Source: Flavivirga aquimarina (GTDB lineage: Bacteria; Bacteroidota; Bacteroidia; Flavobacteriales; Flavobacteriaceae). From it: a stretch of 64,000 nt of DNA. This document shows, piece by piece, positions 26,261 through 34,357 of the stretch (position 1 is its first letter; each line of letters opens with the position of its first letter). Where the stretch lies: contig NZ_JAUOEK010000117.1 of assembly GCF_030540835.1 (NCBI RefSeq), forward strand, positions 1-64,000, written 5' to 3'. The position numbers and the translations under genes were made by a program. The notes under the pieces were generated by a model that saw nothing but the letters and a program-made list of their open reading frames with translations, had not been told where the DNA came from and searched no databases.

Positions 26261-28089
26261 GCATGGATAAAATAGAAAAAGGTGATAGCCTTTCTCAAAG
26301 CGAAAACATTGTAGAAACTAATATTGATACACTTAAAAGTTTATTCCCTGAAGTTGTTACCGAAGGAAAAATAGATTTTAAAGTACTACAAGACCTTTTA
26401 GGTGAAGAATTAGAAGAAGGTGAAGAATACTACCGTTTTACATGGGCTGGAAAAGCCAATGCCAGACGTGAAGCCCAAAAACCTAGTACTGGTACATTAC
26501 GTCCAGCTAAAGATGAGAGCGTAGATTGGGAAACCACCCAAAACTTATACATTGAGGGTGACAACCTTGAAGTACTTAAGCTGCTGCAAAAAAGCTATGC
26601 TGGTAAGGTTAAAATGATTTACATAGACCCACCTTATAATACTGGTAAAGACTTTGTATATAAAGATAATTACAAAGATAACTTACGCAATTATCAAGAG
26701 GTTACTGGGCAGATAGATGAAGAAGGTAATAAACTAAGTACTAATAGTGATAGTGATGGTCGTTATCATTCTAACTGGCTCAACATGATGTACCCTCGTT
26801 TACGTTTGGCTCGAAATTTATTGAAAGATGATGGAGTCATATTTATTAGTATTGATGATAATGAAGTAGAAAATTTAAGTAAAATTTCAAATGAGGTTTT
26901 TGGTGAAGAAAATTTCTTAACAAGATTTATTTGGAGAAGAAGAAAAACTCAAGCAAATCTAGCTAAACACATTGCGCCTGTCCACGATTATATTTTGGTC
27001 TATTCAAAAAATTCAAATAAATTAAAATTGAATAGAATTCCTTTTTCTGATGAATTTATAAAAAAATCATTTTCCAATCCTGATAATGATAAAAGAGGAT
27101 TGTATCAAACAGGGCCTTTAGCTAGACCTGCTAATTCAAATAATAAGGAATATGAACTAGAGTTGCCGAATGGAAGAAAAGTTAAAGCAAAATGGTCTTG
27201 TTCGCAACAAACTTTCGATGAGTATGTAAAGGATAATAGACTTGTCATTCCTAGAAATGGAGAAGGAATGCCGAGGAAAAAGATTTTCCTATCTGAGTTA
27301 GAAGGATTATTACCTAATACTTGGTTGGATAATATTGCTTCTAATGACGATGCCGCTAAAGAAACTGCTGATATTTTCGGAACAAATGCTTATTTTTCTT
27401 ACCCTAAACCTACTAAACTTATGGAGTTTTTGTTAAATTTTGGTTCATCAGCTGGTGATATTGTTTTAGATTTCTTTTCAGGTTCTGCCTCGCTTGGGCA
27501 TGCGGTATATAACTTAGCAGATAAAAAAGAACCTAGAAAATATATTTTAGTTCAATTACCTGAAAAAATTGAGACTGCTAATCCTGCTTTTAAAGATGGA
27601 TTTGAAACGATTTCAAGATTAGCGATTGAAAGGCTCAAAAGAGTATCAAAAAAAATAGGCAATAAGGAAGCTGACTTAGGTTATAAAGTATTTAAACTAG
27701 ACACTTCGAATATTAAAGGTTGGGATGGTAAACCAGCAAATCTAGATGAAAGCCTTTTTGATGCCCAAGATAATATTAAAACAGACCGTACAGAACATGA
27801 TGTATTGTATGAAATATTACTTAAATATGGTTTAGACCTCACCTTGCCTATTGAAGAAAAAGTAATTGAAAACAAGACAGTATTTAGTGTTGGATATGGA
27901 GCTTTATTTATTTGTTTAGCTGATACTATTACCAGTAAAGTAGCAGAAGGTATTGGTGCTTGGAAAGAAGAACTAAAACCAGAAGTTTGTAGAGTGGTGT
28001 TTAAAGACTCTGGCTTTACCGATGTTGAGAAAACCAATAGTGTACAAACACTTAAACGTTTTGGTATCACAGAAATAAAAAGCATCTAA
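26257..28089 (+). CDS. Type III-like DNA methyltransferase (Mod)
   Basis: A 610-residue adenine-specific (beta-class) methyltransferase. The catalytic motif IV DPPYNTGKDF is near residues 124-133 and the SAM-binding motif I region DFFSGSASLGHAVY follows much later (about 405-418), the IV-then-I order of Type III Mod proteins. Between them lies a region of about 180 residues that should hold target recognition. An N-terminal acidic segment (LLGEELEEGEEYYRFTWAGK) is typical of Mod proteins from this arrangement. Its ATG overlaps the DUF4391 stop. It would protect host DNA and supply target specificity to the Res subunit. Confidence 0.93.
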   Translation: MSMDKIEKGDSLSQSENIVETNIDTLKSLFPEVVTEGKIDFKVLQDLLGEELEEGEEYYRFTWAGKANARREAQKPSTGTLRPAKDESVDWETTQNLYIEGDNLEVLKLLQKSYAGKVKMIYIDPPYNTGKDFVYKDNYKDNLRNYQEVTGQIDEEGNKLSTNSDSDGRYHSNWLNMMYPRLRLARNLLKDDGVIFISIDDNEVENLSKISNEVFGEENFLTRFIWRRRKTQANLAKHIAPVHDYILVYSKNSNKLKLNRIPFSDEFIKKSFSNPDNDKRGLYQTGPLARPANSNNKEYELELPNGRKVKAKWSCSQQTFDEYVKDNRLVIPRNGEGMPRKKIFLSELEGLLPNTWLDNIASNDDAAKETADIFGTNAYFSYPKPTKLMEFLLNFGSSAGDIVLDFFSGSASLGHAVYNLADKKEPRKYILVQLPEKIETANPAFKDGFETISRLAIERLKRVSKKIGNKEADLGYKVFKLDTSNIKGWDGKPANLDESLFDAQDNIKTDRTEHDVLYEILLKYGLDLTLPIEEKVIENKTVFSVGYGALFICLADTITSKVAEGIGAWKEELKPEVCRVVFKDSGFTDVEKTNSVQTLKRFGITEIKSI

Positions 28090-28094
28090 CGTCT

Positions 28095-31000
28095 ATGAAG
28101 ATTCAATTTGACAGTAGTTTAGACTACCAAAAAGATGCTATTAAAGCTATTACAGATGTATTTCAAGGTCAAGAAGTATGTGAGGCTAACTTTACGGTAT
28201 ACTCACCAGAATTTTTAGCTAAACAACAAAATATAGCTTTTAATGATATTGGTTACGGTAATCGTTTAACACTAACAGAAGGTAATATAGTTGAGAATGT
28301 TCAAAACATTCAACTTTCTAATGGTTTAAAACCTTCAGATAGAAGTGGTATCGATAGAAATCATCTAGATTTTACTATTGAAATGGAAACAGGTACAGGA
28401 AAAACCTATGTGTATCTACGTACTATTATGGAACTATACAGAAAATATGGTTTTTCAAAACACATTATTGTAGTGCCTTCTATTCCAATAAAAGAAGGTG
28501 TTTATAAATCACTTCAAATCACCCAAGAGCATTTTAAGCAATTATATGACAATATCAACTACAATTATTTTATATATGATAGTAGTAAACTAAATGAAGT
28601 TAGAGACTTTTCTACTAACGATGGTTTAGATATTATGGTCATTAATATCGATGCCTTTCGTAAAAGTTTCGAGAATCCAGATGATGCTAAAAAGAAAGCA
28701 AACATTATACACCGATATAATGATAAACTAGGTTATAAACCTTTAGACCTCATCAAAAACACCAATCCTGTCGTTTTTATTGATGAACCGCAAAGTACCA
28801 TGAGTACACCTCTAGCTAAAAAAGCGGTACAAAGTTTAAATCCATTAGCCATATTACGTTATTCTGCTACACATAAGGAAAAAGTGAATTTAATGTATAA
28901 ATTGGATGCTGTTGATGCTTATGATAAAAAGTTGGTGAAGCAAATTGAAGTGGGTTCTATCCAAACAGAAGGTATGAATAATCAAGCCTATATAGGTTTA
29001 TTAGATGTACGTTCCAGAGGCGGTAATATTGATGCTCGTGTTGAGGTAGATGCTTTACAAGGTGGAAAGATTAAACGAGTAAAAAAATGGGTAAAACAAA
29101 ATCAAGATTTAGAAGAACTTACTGGACGTATTGAATATGAAGGGTATATTATTAAAGATATCTATGTTCAAGATGGATATATAGATTTTACCAGTCGTGA
29201 TGAAGAGTTAAAAGTTGGTCAAGCTATTGGTAGCGTTGATGATAAGCAAATTAAAACAGCTTTAATTAGTAAAACTATTGAGGCTCATCTAGATAAAGAA
29301 CTTGTTCTTAATCTTCAAGGCATTAAGGTATTGAGCTTATTTTTTATTGATTCAGTTGGTAAATACCGTGTATACGATGAAGATGGAAATTCATCTTTAG
29401 GAGAATATGCCAAAATCTTTGAAAATGAATACCAGAGACTCATCAAGAAGACTAAATATGCTAGTCTTTTTGGAGAAATGAAAGATGTTGAGATAAATGC
29501 TTCAGAAGTGCATAATGGGTATTTCTCAATAGATAAGAAAAGTAAAGCCAGTAACAAAAAAGAAAAGTTTGAATATTTTAAAGATACTACTGGTAAAGTA
29601 AACGCTGATGAAGACACCTATAACCTCATCATGCGTGATAAGGAAAAATTATTGAGTTTTGATTCTAAGTTGAGGTTTATATTCTCACATTCGGCATTAA
29701 AAGAAGGATGGGATAATCCAAACGTTTTTCAGATATGTACATTAAAAGATGCTGGTAATTCAGATATAAGAAGACGGCAGGAAATTGGTCGTGGCTTACG
29801 TTTATGTGTAAATCAAGAAGGTGAACGCGTTTATGGTTTTGAGACTAATACGTTAACAGTAATGGCTACAGAATCTTATGTTGATTTTGTAGATAATCTT
29901 CAAAAAGAAATAGAAACTGATACAGGAATTCGATTTGGTATTTTAGAATCTCACAGTTTCAATAATGTTGTAATAAGTATTGATGGTGATGAAGTAAATT
30001 ACTTAGGTCAAGAGAAATCAGAACAGTTATATGATTACCTCATCTTAAAAGGTTATATAGATACCAGAGGAAAAGTTCAAGATTTATTACGTGTTGCCAT
30101 CAAAGAAGATAATGTTGAACTTCCTGAAGAGTTTACAGAAAGTGAACATATTGAAAAACAAATTTTAAGCAATCTAAAAGATGCTGCTGGAAAACTTCAA
30201 ATTAAAAATCAAGATGATAAAAAGAGAGTTAAAGTAAACAGACGTATTCTTAATAGTCCTGAATTCAAAGAACTTTGGGAGCGTGTTAAATACAAAACAA
30301 CATTTGCTGTAGACTTTGATTCAAGTAACCTTGTAAAAGAGTGTATAAGAGCTTTGGACGATAGATTAAAGATTACAAGAGGTAAGCTTCATTATACTAA
30401 AGTTAAGCTAGAAATGAACATTGGTGGACTTCAAGTTAATGAAGACCCAAAAACTTATTCTGAGAATGTTAAAGAAGAAGTTGATGTGTTACCAGACATT
30501 GTTGGATATCTTCAAAATGAAACACAATTAACACGAAGGTCTATTGTTAAGATTTTAACTGGTACAAATAAGCTTCCTTATTTTAAAATAAATCCTCAAA
30601 AATTCATTGAAGGTTGTATTGACATCATTAATGAACAAATGCGTTTACATATCATTGATGGTATTCAGTATAAAAAAATCGGAGATTCTGAGTATTACAG
30701 TCAAGAGCTATTCGAAAATGAAGAATTATTTGGGTATTTACAAAGTAATTTAAAGGAAAGCGAAAAATCACCTTATGACTATGTAGTTTATGATTCCACT
30801 ATAGAATCTAAATTAGCAAACGACTTTGAAAATAGTGATAACATTTCTGTATATGCTAAACTTCCAAACTGGTTTAAAATAGATACACCATTAGGAACTT
30901 ATAATCCTGATTGGGCTATCCTCTGGAAAGATGGTAATGATGAAAAACTATACTTTGTTGTAGAATCTAAAGGAACTACCTTATTGGGAGATTTAAGACC

Positions 31001-31112
31001 AAAAGAACAAGGGAAAATTGATTGTGGTAAAAAACACTTTAAAGCTTTAGATACTGAAATGATAGTAGCTGCTAATATGGAAGATGTAACGAATCAAGCT
31101 TTGATGAGGTAA
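28095..31112 (+). CDS. Type III-like restriction subunit (Res)
   Basis: A 1005-residue helicase-nuclease. Motif I METGTGKTYVYL is near residue 97, motif II VFIDEPQSTM near 227, motif III RYSATHKEK, motif V EGWDNPNVFQICTL and motif VI RRQEIGRGLRL. At the C-terminus NPDWAILW...YFVVESKGT (about 937-960) fits a PD-(D/E)xK endonuclease core. It starts 5 bp after mod, the normal partner arrangement: Mod-Res complexes cut when two sites are met in suitable orientation. All motifs look intact, so the pair is probably active. Confidence 0.93.
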   Translation: MKIQFDSSLDYQKDAIKAITDVFQGQEVCEANFTVYSPEFLAKQQNIAFNDIGYGNRLTLTEGNIVENVQNIQLSNGLKPSDRSGIDRNHLDFTIEMETGTGKTYVYLRTIMELYRKYGFSKHIIVVPSIPIKEGVYKSLQITQEHFKQLYDNINYNYFIYDSSKLNEVRDFSTNDGLDIMVINIDAFRKSFENPDDAKKKANIIHRYNDKLGYKPLDLIKNTNPVVFIDEPQSTMSTPLAKKAVQSLNPLAILRYSATHKEKVNLMYKLDAVDAYDKKLVKQIEVGSIQTEGMNNQAYIGLLDVRSRGGNIDARVEVDALQGGKIKRVKKWVKQNQDLEELTGRIEYEGYIIKDIYVQDGYIDFTSRDEELKVGQAIGSVDDKQIKTALISKTIEAHLDKELVLNLQGIKVLSLFFIDSVGKYRVYDEDGNSSLGEYAKIFENEYQRLIKKTKYASLFGEMKDVEINASEVHNGYFSIDKKSKASNKKEKFEYFKDTTGKVNADEDTYNLIMRDKEKLLSFDSKLRFIFSHSALKEGWDNPNVFQICTLKDAGNSDIRRRQEIGRGLRLCVNQEGERVYGFETNTLTVMATESYVDFVDNLQKEIETDTGIRFGILESHSFNNVVISIDGDEVNYLGQEKSEQLYDYLILKGYIDTRGKVQDLLRVAIKEDNVELPEEFTESEHIEKQILSNLKDAAGKLQIKNQDDKKRVKVNRRILNSPEFKELWERVKYKTTFAVDFDSSNLVKECIRALDDRLKITRGKLHYTKVKLEMNIGGLQVNEDPKTYSENVKEEVDVLPDIVGYLQNETQLTRRSIVKILTGTNKLPYFKINPQKFIEGCIDIINEQMRLHIIDGIQYKKIGDSEYYSQELFENEELFGYLQSNLKESEKSPYDYVVYDSTIESKLANDFENSDNISVYAKLPNWFKIDTPLGTYNPDWAILWKDGNDEKLYFVVESKGTTLLGDLRPKEQGKIDCGKKHFKALDTEMIVAANMEDVTNQALMR

Positions 31113-31126
31113 AGTAGTTTAGTAAT

Positions 31127-31460
31127 TTGAAAAAGAAAATTTATGAGTACGAATGCAAGTTTAAACAGGTCAAGAAAATTTTCAATATTGTAAATGAGAA
31201 TAAATCACCGTTTCCTCATTTCGTTTTGATATCTGATAAATTGCATTCTTTCTCTGATTTTAAAGATATACCAGATGAATTATACTATCAGATTATTAAA
31301 GAAGGTAAACCGGAAAAAACACTTGTTTCTAAATACATCTAATATTCAAAGTATTGAAGCTCGTTTAAAAATTTATCTTAAAGATAATTTAAAATATCAT
31401 TTTGGAGTTGTTGTCGAATTAAAAGGAAATTGTAATTCTCAAATAATGTTAAAATATTAA
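31127..31460 (+). pseudogene. Small island gene, possibly frameshifted
   Basis: Two overlapping frames make protein-like sequence: 31127-31342 (71 residues, TTG start, KKKIYEYECKFKQVKKIF...SPFPHFVLIS) and the adjoining frame that continues to 31460 (SIEARLKIYLKDNLKYHFGVVVEL). A six-A run at 31314-31319 lies where a single-base indel would join them into one protein of about 110 residues. I do not recognise the family. It follows the res gene by 14 bp. It could equally be one genuine 71-residue protein. Confidence 0.45.
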
Positions 31461-31473
31461 TTTAAATAATTAG

Positions 31474-32247
31474 CTAGAAACCTTCAAAAACTCCTAAACC
31501 AAACAAGGCAAAATCGTATTTTACAGGGTCATTTGGGTCAAGATTCCTTAAAGCTGTATCTAATTCTGATAGAGCTTTACCGTCATTCTGTTTTCTTTTT
31601 AATAACCCCAACTTTCTAGCTACATTTCCTGAGTGTACATCTAAAGGACATGATAATGTTGATGGAGAAATGGATTTCCAAATTCCTAAATCTACACCAG
31701 CATTATCATTACGACAATTCCATCTAAGCCACATATTTAAACGTTTAGCAGCTGAACCTCTTAAAGGGTCGCTTATATGTTTAGTTGTTCTTTGTGGATG
31801 CTCAAGCTCGAAGAATATTTTTTTAAACTCAGATATAGCATATTGAGTAGAATTATTGATTACATTTTTTGAAATAATATGTTCTAGACCATTGTGATTA
31901 GAATATATATTCCTCAAGCTTTTCATAAAATAGCTCAAATCAGTACTATTGAACGTTCTATGTACGAACCCATCAAACTTTTCAAGGTTATCATCTGTAT
32001 GATTCATAATGAAATCGTATGGTGAATTTCCCACCAATTCCATCATTCTATTAGCATTATTTATGATGCTTTTTCTATTACCCCAAGCAATAGTAGCAGC
32101 AAGAAAACCAGATATTTCCATATCTTCCTTTAGATTATACCGATGAGGTATTTGAAGTGGGTCGGAGTCTATAAAATCTAATTTATTGTATTTTTCTACT
32201 TTACTATCTAAGAATTCTTTAAGTTCGTTTTTTTGAAGTTTCATCAT
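31474..32247 (-). CDS. TIGR02757 family protein, complete island-borne copy
   Basis: A 257-residue complete member of the family that is broken at 21548 and 32302. It aligns with both fragments: roughly 60 percent similar-to-identical with the N-terminal one by eye and closer with the C-terminal one (CPLDVHSGNVARKLGLLKRKQND, FALFGLGVFEGF). It is on the opposite strand to the fragments and to the restriction genes and has its own -7 promoter element. The family has no firmly assigned function; the HhH-glycosylase-like end (CPLDVHSGNVARKLGL) suggests nucleic-acid binding. Here it most likely restores the function lost by the insertion. Confidence 0.92.
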   Translation of the reverse strand: MMKLQKNELKEFLDSKVEKYNKLDFIDSDPLQIPHRYNLKEDMEISGFLAATIAWGNRKSIINNANRMMELVGNSPYDFIMNHTDDNLEKFDGFVHRTFNSTDLSYFMKSLRNIYSNHNGLEHIISKNVINNSTQYAISEFKKIFFELEHPQRTTKHISDPLRGSAAKRLNMWLRWNCRNDNAGVDLGIWKSISPSTLSCPLDVHSGNVARKLGLLKRKQNDGKALSELDTALRNLDPNDPVKYDFALFGLGVFEGF

Positions 32248-32252
32248 ACTTA

Positions 32253-32260
32253 CAAAGGTA
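32253..32260 (-). promoter_or_regulatory. -7 element of the island-borne TIGR02757 copy
   Basis: TACCTTTG on the minus strand matches TAnnTTTG and ends 5 bp before the ATGATG start. Transcription would begin close to the start codon, giving a very short or no leader. Confidence 0.5.
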
Positions 32261-32271
32261 AAGTTTAAATA

Positions 32272-32565
32272 ATGTTATTTACTACCTTTTATACATTGAA
32301 TAATATGTTTTTACGCTGGATGGTTCGAGACGATGATGCAGGTGTTGATTTTGGCATTTGGAAAAGTCTCTCTCCCTCTAAATTGTCGTGTCCTCTAGAT
32401 GTACATTCTGGAAACGTAGCTAGAAAACTGGGATTATTAAAGCGTAAGCAAAATGATGCAAAAGCCCTATTAGAATTAGATACAGCCCTAAGAAAATTAG
32501 ATGCCAATGATCCAGTTAAATACGATTTTGCTCTTTTCGGATTGGGTGTTTTTGAAGGGTTTTAA
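32272..32565 (+). pseudogene. TIGR02757 family protein, C-terminal fragment
   Basis: From about 32302 the translation (NMFLRWMVRDDDAGVDFGIWK and onward to FGLGVFEGF) matches the C-terminal third of the complete copy at 31474-32247. It is the missing end of the fragment at 21548-22033; about 15 bp (five residues in the complete copy) are lost between the two. The frame is open with no decay. An ATG at 32272 is within non-homologous sequence and may not be used. Confidence 0.9.
32281..32290. repeat. Right copy of 10-bp direct repeat flanking the island
   Basis: ACTACCTTTT, identical to 22039-22048. It lies just upstream of the point where the C-terminal fragment becomes recognisable. Confidence 0.5.
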
Positions 32566-32592
32566 CATTTGTTTTTCTTATCTTTAAATAAT

Positions 32593-32751
32593 GAAGTGGT
32601 TTAAACTCTTTCAATTGGCTAAAAAATGATGCTTTTTTGCCCTTTTTTCGACTTTTTTCCCTCCGTAGCTATGCTATGCAACTCAAAAAAGGCTTTAAAA
32701 GAACAAAAAATCATTAATTTTCGCTTTAATCCAAAAAGTTTAAACCACTTC
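32593..32751. repeat. Long imperfect hairpin element, about 160 bp
   Basis: GAAGTGGTTTAAACT (32593-32607) has its exact reverse complement AGTTTAAACCACTTC at 32737-32751. Inside, AATGAT plus a T-rich tract on the left matches the A-rich tract plus ATCATT on the right in order, so both arms of about 70 bases pair imperfectly around a centre near CCGTAGCTATGCTATG. No transposase is present. It could be a MITE-like element or a structured RNA; it lies between the C-terminal fragment and the S10 peptidase gene. Confidence 0.65.
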
Positions 32752-32775
32752 AATCAAATATTTAATACAATTTCA

Positions 32776-34263
32776 ATGAAAAATTATTTACTTTTTCTAT
32801 TTTCAATGTCTTCGCTAATAGCTTTATCACAAAGCAGAAAAATTCCAACAGACACAACTGTAGTAACGACTCATAACACAACAATTAAAGGAATTAATTT
32901 TTCATACACAGCAACTACAGGTACGCAACCTGTTTGGAATAAAAAAGATGAACCTATAGCCACGCTTTATTACACCTATTATGAACGTACAAATATTAAA
33001 AACAGAGCAAATAGACCATTAGTTATATCTTTTAATGGTGGTCCTGGGTCTGCATCTGTATGGATGCATATTGCTTATACAGGCCCCAAAGTATTAAATA
33101 TTGATGATGAAGGTTACCCTATACAACCTTATGGTGTAAAAAACAACCCTAATTCTATTTTAGATGTTGCAGATATCGTATATGTAAACCCTGTTAACAC
33201 AGGGTATTCAAGAATGATTGAAAACAAAAAAGGGGAGCTCCCAAAAAGAGAGACTTTTTTCGGCATTAATGCCGATATAAAATATTTAGCAGAATGGATA
33301 AATACATTTGTTACTAGAAAAAATCGTTGGGAGTCGCCTAAGTATATTATTGGAGAAAGTTATGGTGGTACTCGTGTTATGGGCTTAGCAAATGAATTAC
33401 AAAGCAAACAATGGATGTATTTAAACGGTGTTATTTTAGTATCTCCTGCAGATTATAAGCTTTATGCCACATCGCAACCTGTATATTCTGCTTTAAACTT
33501 ACCCTATTTTACTGCGGCAGCATGGTATCAAAAAGTACTACCTCCTACTTTGCAACAAAAAGATTTATTAGATATTTTACCAGAATCTGAAACTTATGCT
33601 ATTCAAACTTTAATGCCGGCATTAGCCAAAGGTGGTTTTATTTCTGAAAATGAAAAACTAGAAGTTGCTAAAAAAATGGCTTACTATTCTGGTTTGAGTG
33701 AAACTGCTATTTTGCAAAATAACTTAGATATCCCAACTAGCTTTTTTTGGAAAGAATTGCTGAGAAATAAAACAGGACAGACTATTGGCCGATTAGATTC
33801 TAGGTATTTAGGAATTGATAAAACTGAAACTGGTGATAGCCCCGATTATAGCCCCGAATTAACATCATGGTTACATTCGTTTACACCTGCAATAAACTAC
33901 TACATAAAAGAGCATCTTAATTTCAAAACAGATGTTAAATATAATATGTTTGGAGATGTACACCCTTGGGATAGAAGAAATAATAACACCAGAGAGGACT
34001 TACGAAAAGCTATGGCCCAAAACCCTTATTTAAAAGTGTTAGTCCAATCAGGGTATTACGATGGAGCCACTACATATTTTGGTGCTAAATATACCATGTG
34101 GCAAGTAGACCCAAGTGGTAAGATGAAAGACCGTTTCTCTTTTAAAGGTTACAGAAGTGGGCATATGATGTACTTACGCCATGAGGACTTAATTTCTGCT
34201 AATGATGATTTACGAGCTTTTATAAAGAGTTCATTATCTAAAGGAAAATCGGCTAAGTATTAA
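32776..34263 (+). CDS. S10 family serine carboxypeptidase-like peptidase
   Basis: A 495-residue exported serine carboxypeptidase-type alpha/beta hydrolase. Signal peptide MKNYLLFLFSMSSLIALSQS; oxyanion segment FNGGPGSASVWMH; nucleophile Ser in IIGESYGGTR; Asp in SGYYDGATTYFG; His in YRSGHMMYLRHEDL. I chose the ATG at 32776 because it begins the signal peptide; a longer in-frame start at 32626 would run through the right arm of the hairpin element and is unlikely. It is a single gene, convergent with the M61 peptidase across a shared terminator. Confidence 0.9.
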   Translation: MKNYLLFLFSMSSLIALSQSRKIPTDTTVVTTHNTTIKGINFSYTATTGTQPVWNKKDEPIATLYYTYYERTNIKNRANRPLVISFNGGPGSASVWMHIAYTGPKVLNIDDEGYPIQPYGVKNNPNSILDVADIVYVNPVNTGYSRMIENKKGELPKRETFFGINADIKYLAEWINTFVTRKNRWESPKYIIGESYGGTRVMGLANELQSKQWMYLNGVILVSPADYKLYATSQPVYSALNLPYFTAAAWYQKVLPPTLQQKDLLDILPESETYAIQTLMPALAKGGFISENEKLEVAKKMAYYSGLSETAILQNNLDIPTSFFWKELLRNKTGQTIGRLDSRYLGIDKTETGDSPDYSPELTSWLHSFTPAINYYIKEHLNFKTDVKYNMFGDVHPWDRRNNNTREDLRKAMAQNPYLKVLVQSGYYDGATTYFGAKYTMWQVDPSGKMKDRFSFKGYRSGHMMYLRHEDLISANDDLRAFIKSSLSKGKSAKY

Positions 34264-34297
34264 TCTTATACTTTATTCTTTTTAAGAAAAAACAAAT

Positions 34298-34337
34298 AAA
34301 AAACGATTGACAAACAGTATGTTCGCCAATCGTTTTT
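34298..34337. terminator. Bidirectional terminator between S10 and M61 genes
   Basis: AAACGATTG and CAATCGTTT form the outer stem with further partial pairing inside; an A-run precedes and a T-run follows, so it can serve both converging genes. Confidence 0.75.
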
Positions 34338-34357
34338 ATAAAATATATTAAAAAGTA

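Noticed and set aside
27681-28085. A 134-residue open frame on the minus strand inside mod
   Set aside because: It is fully inside a clear methyltransferase gene and its composition is that of an antisense shadow; no start region or family likeness.
22322-31112. BREX or DISARM system
   Set aside because: No pglZ, brxL, drmA/drmB (DUF1998) or separate PLD gene; mod and res are of the Type III pattern instead.
22039-32290. Simple target-site duplication that would restore the gene if collapsed
   Set aside because: Joining the two ACTACCTTTT copies puts the halves out of frame and gives a stop soon after, so the repeat is not a plain duplication of the original target.
32626-32775. N-terminal extension of the S10 peptidase
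   Set aside because: It reads through the right part of a hairpin repeat and precedes a normal signal peptide that begins at 32776.
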